From NCBI GenBank assembly GCA_025924755.1, contig JAICHT010000189.1, positions 1 through 7,102 of the forward strand: a stretch of 7,102 nucleotides of DNA, written 5' to 3'. The translations under genes and the position numbers were made by a program. The notes beneath the pieces are model-generated. The model saw nothing but the letters and a program-made list of their open reading frames with translations, was not told where the DNA came from and did not search any database. This DNA is from Chitinophagaceae bacterium (GTDB lineage Bacteria; Bacteroidota; Bacteroidia; Chitinophagales; Chitinophagaceae). Shown piece after piece: positions 4,681-7,102 of the stretch (its first letter is position 1; the number at the start of each line of letters is the position of its first letter).

Positions 4681-7074
4681 ATGATAAAAAATTATTTTAA
4701 AATCGCGTTAAGGAACATTCAGAGGAACAAGGTTTACTCTTTTATCAATATTGCCGGATTGAGCCTTGGGCTTGCTGTGGCAATGCTGATTATCTTATAT
4801 GTGAAAGATGAAGTGAGTTATGATAGATTCCAAAAAAATATCAACAATATTTATCGCATCACATTTACGATGCTCAATAAAGATGGGGGCGTTGAACATA
4901 GAGATGGGATTACCGGTTATTATCAGGGGCCTAAATTTACTGCAAATGTTCCGGGCATTCAGTCTTTTGTAAGAATACAAAGTGGGGGAGTGGATATCAA
5001 AAAAGGAACGGATGTAACCTCGGAAAACATGCTGAAAGTGGATTCCTCTTTTTTTTCAGTTTTTTCATTCCCATTGATAAGCGGCAATCCAAAAACATGT
5101 TTATCAGATCCTTATTCCATAGTGCTTTCAGAAGATGAGGCTAAAAAGCAATTCGGCACAACTGATGCTGTTGGCAAAACCCTGATGTTGAGAAATGACA
5201 GCACATTTGTTCCTTATGCTGTAACTGCAGTTGCAAGAAGATGCCCGCAAAATTCTTCTATTAAATTTGACATCCTGCTCCCTTTTCGTCCATCAGCTCA
5301 GGATATGCAATCGAGTGAAAACTGGTTCAATTTCTTTCTCAACACGTTTATAGTTCTGGATCCAAAAGCGAATGTTGCTACAGTTCAAAATCAGATGCAG
5401 CAATTTTATGAACGCGATTCTAAAGAAGCGCTAAAGATGATCACTGAAAAATACGGGGCTGTTTTCGGAAAAGCCGAATATGGGCTACAACCCTTTACGG
5501 TCATGCATTTGAGTAAAGATTTTCCGCCAAATACGGGTCTTGTGGATGCAAGTAATCCTGTATATTCTTACATTCTTTCGGGAATTGCATTATTTATTTT
5601 GCTGATCGCGTGCATCAATTTTGTAAACCTTACAGTTGCCCGTTCATTAAAGCGTGCAAAAGAAATCGGCATCCGAAAAGTGGTTGGTGGCAACAGGAAA
5701 CAATTGATTATTCAGTTTCTTGGTGAATCATTTATTTTATGTTTGATAGCTTTTGTAATGGCGCTGGCTCTGGTTAAAATAATTTTGCCTGTTTTCAATG
5801 ATCTTTCCAACAAAGCCCTTGCGCTTTCTTATCTTTTTGATGCAAAACTGATCACATTTTATATTATCCTTTTCCTAATGACTACTTTCCTTGCAGGTTT
5901 TTATCCTGCATTGATCTTATCAGGGTTCAATCCTGTTCAAACTCTTTACAGCCGTTTTAATTTATCAGGAAAAAGTTATTTGCAGAAAAGTTTAGTGGTG
6001 ATTCAATTTGCACTGGCTTCATTTTTAATCTGCGCTACCGTCATTATTTATTTACAATTTAATTTTCTGACCACTGAAAAATTAGGATACGATGATAGCA
6101 ATCTTGTGTTGGTCAATAAAGATTTGAAACGAGACGAAGCAAATTTATTCAAGGAGCAGTTAATGAAAGAATCTGACATTATGGGTGTAGCCCCCAAGAA
6201 TGGTGGCTATTGGGGCACACGTGCAAAAGTAAATGGTAATTCGACGATTGATTTTACTTATGAAACCGTTGATGAAACTTTCCTGCCTTTATTAAAAATT
6301 CCTCTGGTGTCTGGAAGAAATTTTTCAAAAGATTTTCCGTCAGATTCTACACATGCTGTTTTGGTAAATGAATCTTTCGCAAAACAGGCCGGATGGAAAG
6401 AGCCGCTTGGACAAGAGGTGAATTTCTGGATGAATAATAAAAGATATACAGTGATTGGTGTTGTGAAAGATTATCATTTTGAGGCATTAAGCAAAAAGAT
6501 CAGCCCGCAATTGTTTACGATGAACCCGGGAAATGAATTTGGAATGGTCTATATAAAAATCAGGCCAAATACCGCTGGTTCTTCAATTGCTCACATTCAA
6601 AAAACTTTTAAAAGTTTATTTCCTCTGGCTCCATACAGTTATACTTTTAAACAAGATGAAAATACCAAAAACTACGAAGCAGAAGCGAAATGGAAACAGA
6701 TTATTTTTTTTGGCGCTATCCTCACGATTTTTATTTCATGTATTGGATTATTTGGGTTGTCTGTTCTCTCCGCAGAAAAGAGAACGAAAGAAATTGGTAT
6801 TCGTAAAGCGTTAGGCGCATCGGTGAGCAACATCATCACTACCTTATCAACCGACTTTTTAAAACTTGTGATCTTATCCATGTTAGTGGCAATACCTGCT
6901 GCCTGGCTTGCTGCAGTAAAGTGGCTGAATCATTATCCCTACAGGATTTCATTAAGCTGGTGGATGTTTTCAATTGCTGCAATATTCGTAATAATTATTG
7001 CATTGGCAACCGTTAGCTTCCAGGCAATAAAAGCAGCTGTTGCTAATCCGGTTAAGAGTTTGAGAACGGAGTAG
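4681..7074 (+). CDS. MacB/FtsX-type ABC transporter permease, duplicated 8-TM form
   Basis: This 797-residue inner-membrane permease has the usual Bacteroidota length. TM1 is at about 21-40 (FINIAGLSLGLAVAMLIILY), followed by a large periplasmic MacB-type domain (about 45-290). TM2 to TM5 lie at about 296-318, 345-372, 391-412 and 438-458; a second periplasmic domain covers about 460-670; TM6 to TM8 lie at about 674-695, 727-748 and 761-781. Two FtsX units each carry the coupling-helix motif EIGIRK (328-333 and 704-709), which would contact the ATPase. Such permeases lack a through-channel and transmit ATP-driven motion to periplasmic partners for export. The gene lies 275 bp past the ATPase stop, an unusually long gap that contains a permease remnant. 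By hand count 15 of 25 arginines use AGA/AGG, against 5 of 19 in the adaptor and 1 of 14 in the ATPase. It may be a replacement or a separate unit with its own promoter. Confidence 0.93.
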   Translation: MIKNYFKIALRNIQRNKVYSFINIAGLSLGLAVAMLIILYVKDEVSYDRFQKNINNIYRITFTMLNKDGGVEHRDGITGYYQGPKFTANVPGIQSFVRIQSGGVDIKKGTDVTSENMLKVDSSFFSVFSFPLISGNPKTCLSDPYSIVLSEDEAKKQFGTTDAVGKTLMLRNDSTFVPYAVTAVARRCPQNSSIKFDILLPFRPSAQDMQSSENWFNFFLNTFIVLDPKANVATVQNQMQQFYERDSKEALKMITEKYGAVFGKAEYGLQPFTVMHLSKDFPPNTGLVDASNPVYSYILSGIALFILLIACINFVNLTVARSLKRAKEIGIRKVVGGNRKQLIIQFLGESFILCLIAFVMALALVKIILPVFNDLSNKALALSYLFDAKLITFYIILFLMTTFLAGFYPALILSGFNPVQTLYSRFNLSGKSYLQKSLVVIQFALASFLICATVIIYLQFNFLTTEKLGYDDSNLVLVNKDLKRDEANLFKEQLMKESDIMGVAPKNGGYWGTRAKVNGNSTIDFTYETVDETFLPLLKIPLVSGRNFSKDFPSDSTHAVLVNESFAKQAGWKEPLGQEVNFWMNNKRYTVIGVVKDYHFEALSKKISPQLFTMNPGNEFGMVYIKIRPNTAGSSIAHIQKTFKSLFPLAPYSYTFKQDENTKNYEAEAKWKQIIFFGAILTIFISCIGLFGLSVLSAEKRTKEIGIRKALGASVSNIITTLSTDFLKLVILSMLVAIPAAWLAAVKWLNHYPYRISLSWWMFSIAAIFVIIIALATVSFQAIKAAVANPVKSLRTE

Positions 7075-7102
7075 AAGCCCCATTAATTACCCTTTAGGAA
7101 GA

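Noticed and set aside
6587..6814. Out-of-frame ORF with repeated Lys/Arg inside the permease
   Set aside because: It is a +2-type shadow of the permease region encoding the second periplasmic domain and TM6; the permease frame is continuous and conserved-looking across it.
7075..7102. Terminator after the permease
   Set aside because: Only 28 bases remain and no inverted repeat followed by a T-run is visible.

Overview
The window looks like chromosome of a Bacteroidota bacterium, probably in or near the Chitinophagaceae. That placement is an inference from the protein families, the GAFTDA form of the sigma-54 activator loop, the AT-rich spacers without clear Shine-Dalgarno sites, and the 8-TM, ~800-residue type of ABC permease. 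No RNA gene, CRISPR array or insertion sequence is visible.

Layout: two divergent gene groups share a 284-bp control region (1981-2264). Leftward, on the minus strand, are an NtrC-type sigma-54 response regulator (622-1980) and then the N-terminal 170 codons of a membrane sensor histidine kinase (1-510, running off the left edge). Rightward, on the plus strand, are a HlyD/MacA-type periplasmic adaptor (2265-3518), a 52-codon ORF for a possible single-TM small protein (3557-3715), a MacB/LolD-type ABC ATPase (3728-4405), a 23-codon remnant of the 5' end of an FtsX/MacB-type permease gene (4497-4568), and an intact 797-residue permease of the same superfamily (4681-7074).

How the genes could work together (inference): the kinase and regulator form a two-component pair that would activate the divergent export operon with sigma-54 RNA polymerase. 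The adaptor, ATPase and permease would make a MacAB-like tripartite exporter or mechanotransmission pump. No TolC-type outer membrane partner lies in the window. The control region holds an array of inverted TTTGT/ACAAA motifs and a near-consensus -24/-12 sigma-54 element whose spacer is one base short.

The least ordinary points are these. First, a decapitated permease start sits between the ATPase and the intact permease, and the intact permease has different arginine codon use from its operon partners; together these suggest permease loss or replacement. Second, an unrecognised small membrane protein may be encoded inside the operon. Third, the regulator/kinase junction carries a perfect 20-bp tandem duplication across the stop codon, and a third copy of its core forms the kinase start; this points to a once-overlapping gene pair split by a ~94-bp hairpin-bearing insert.
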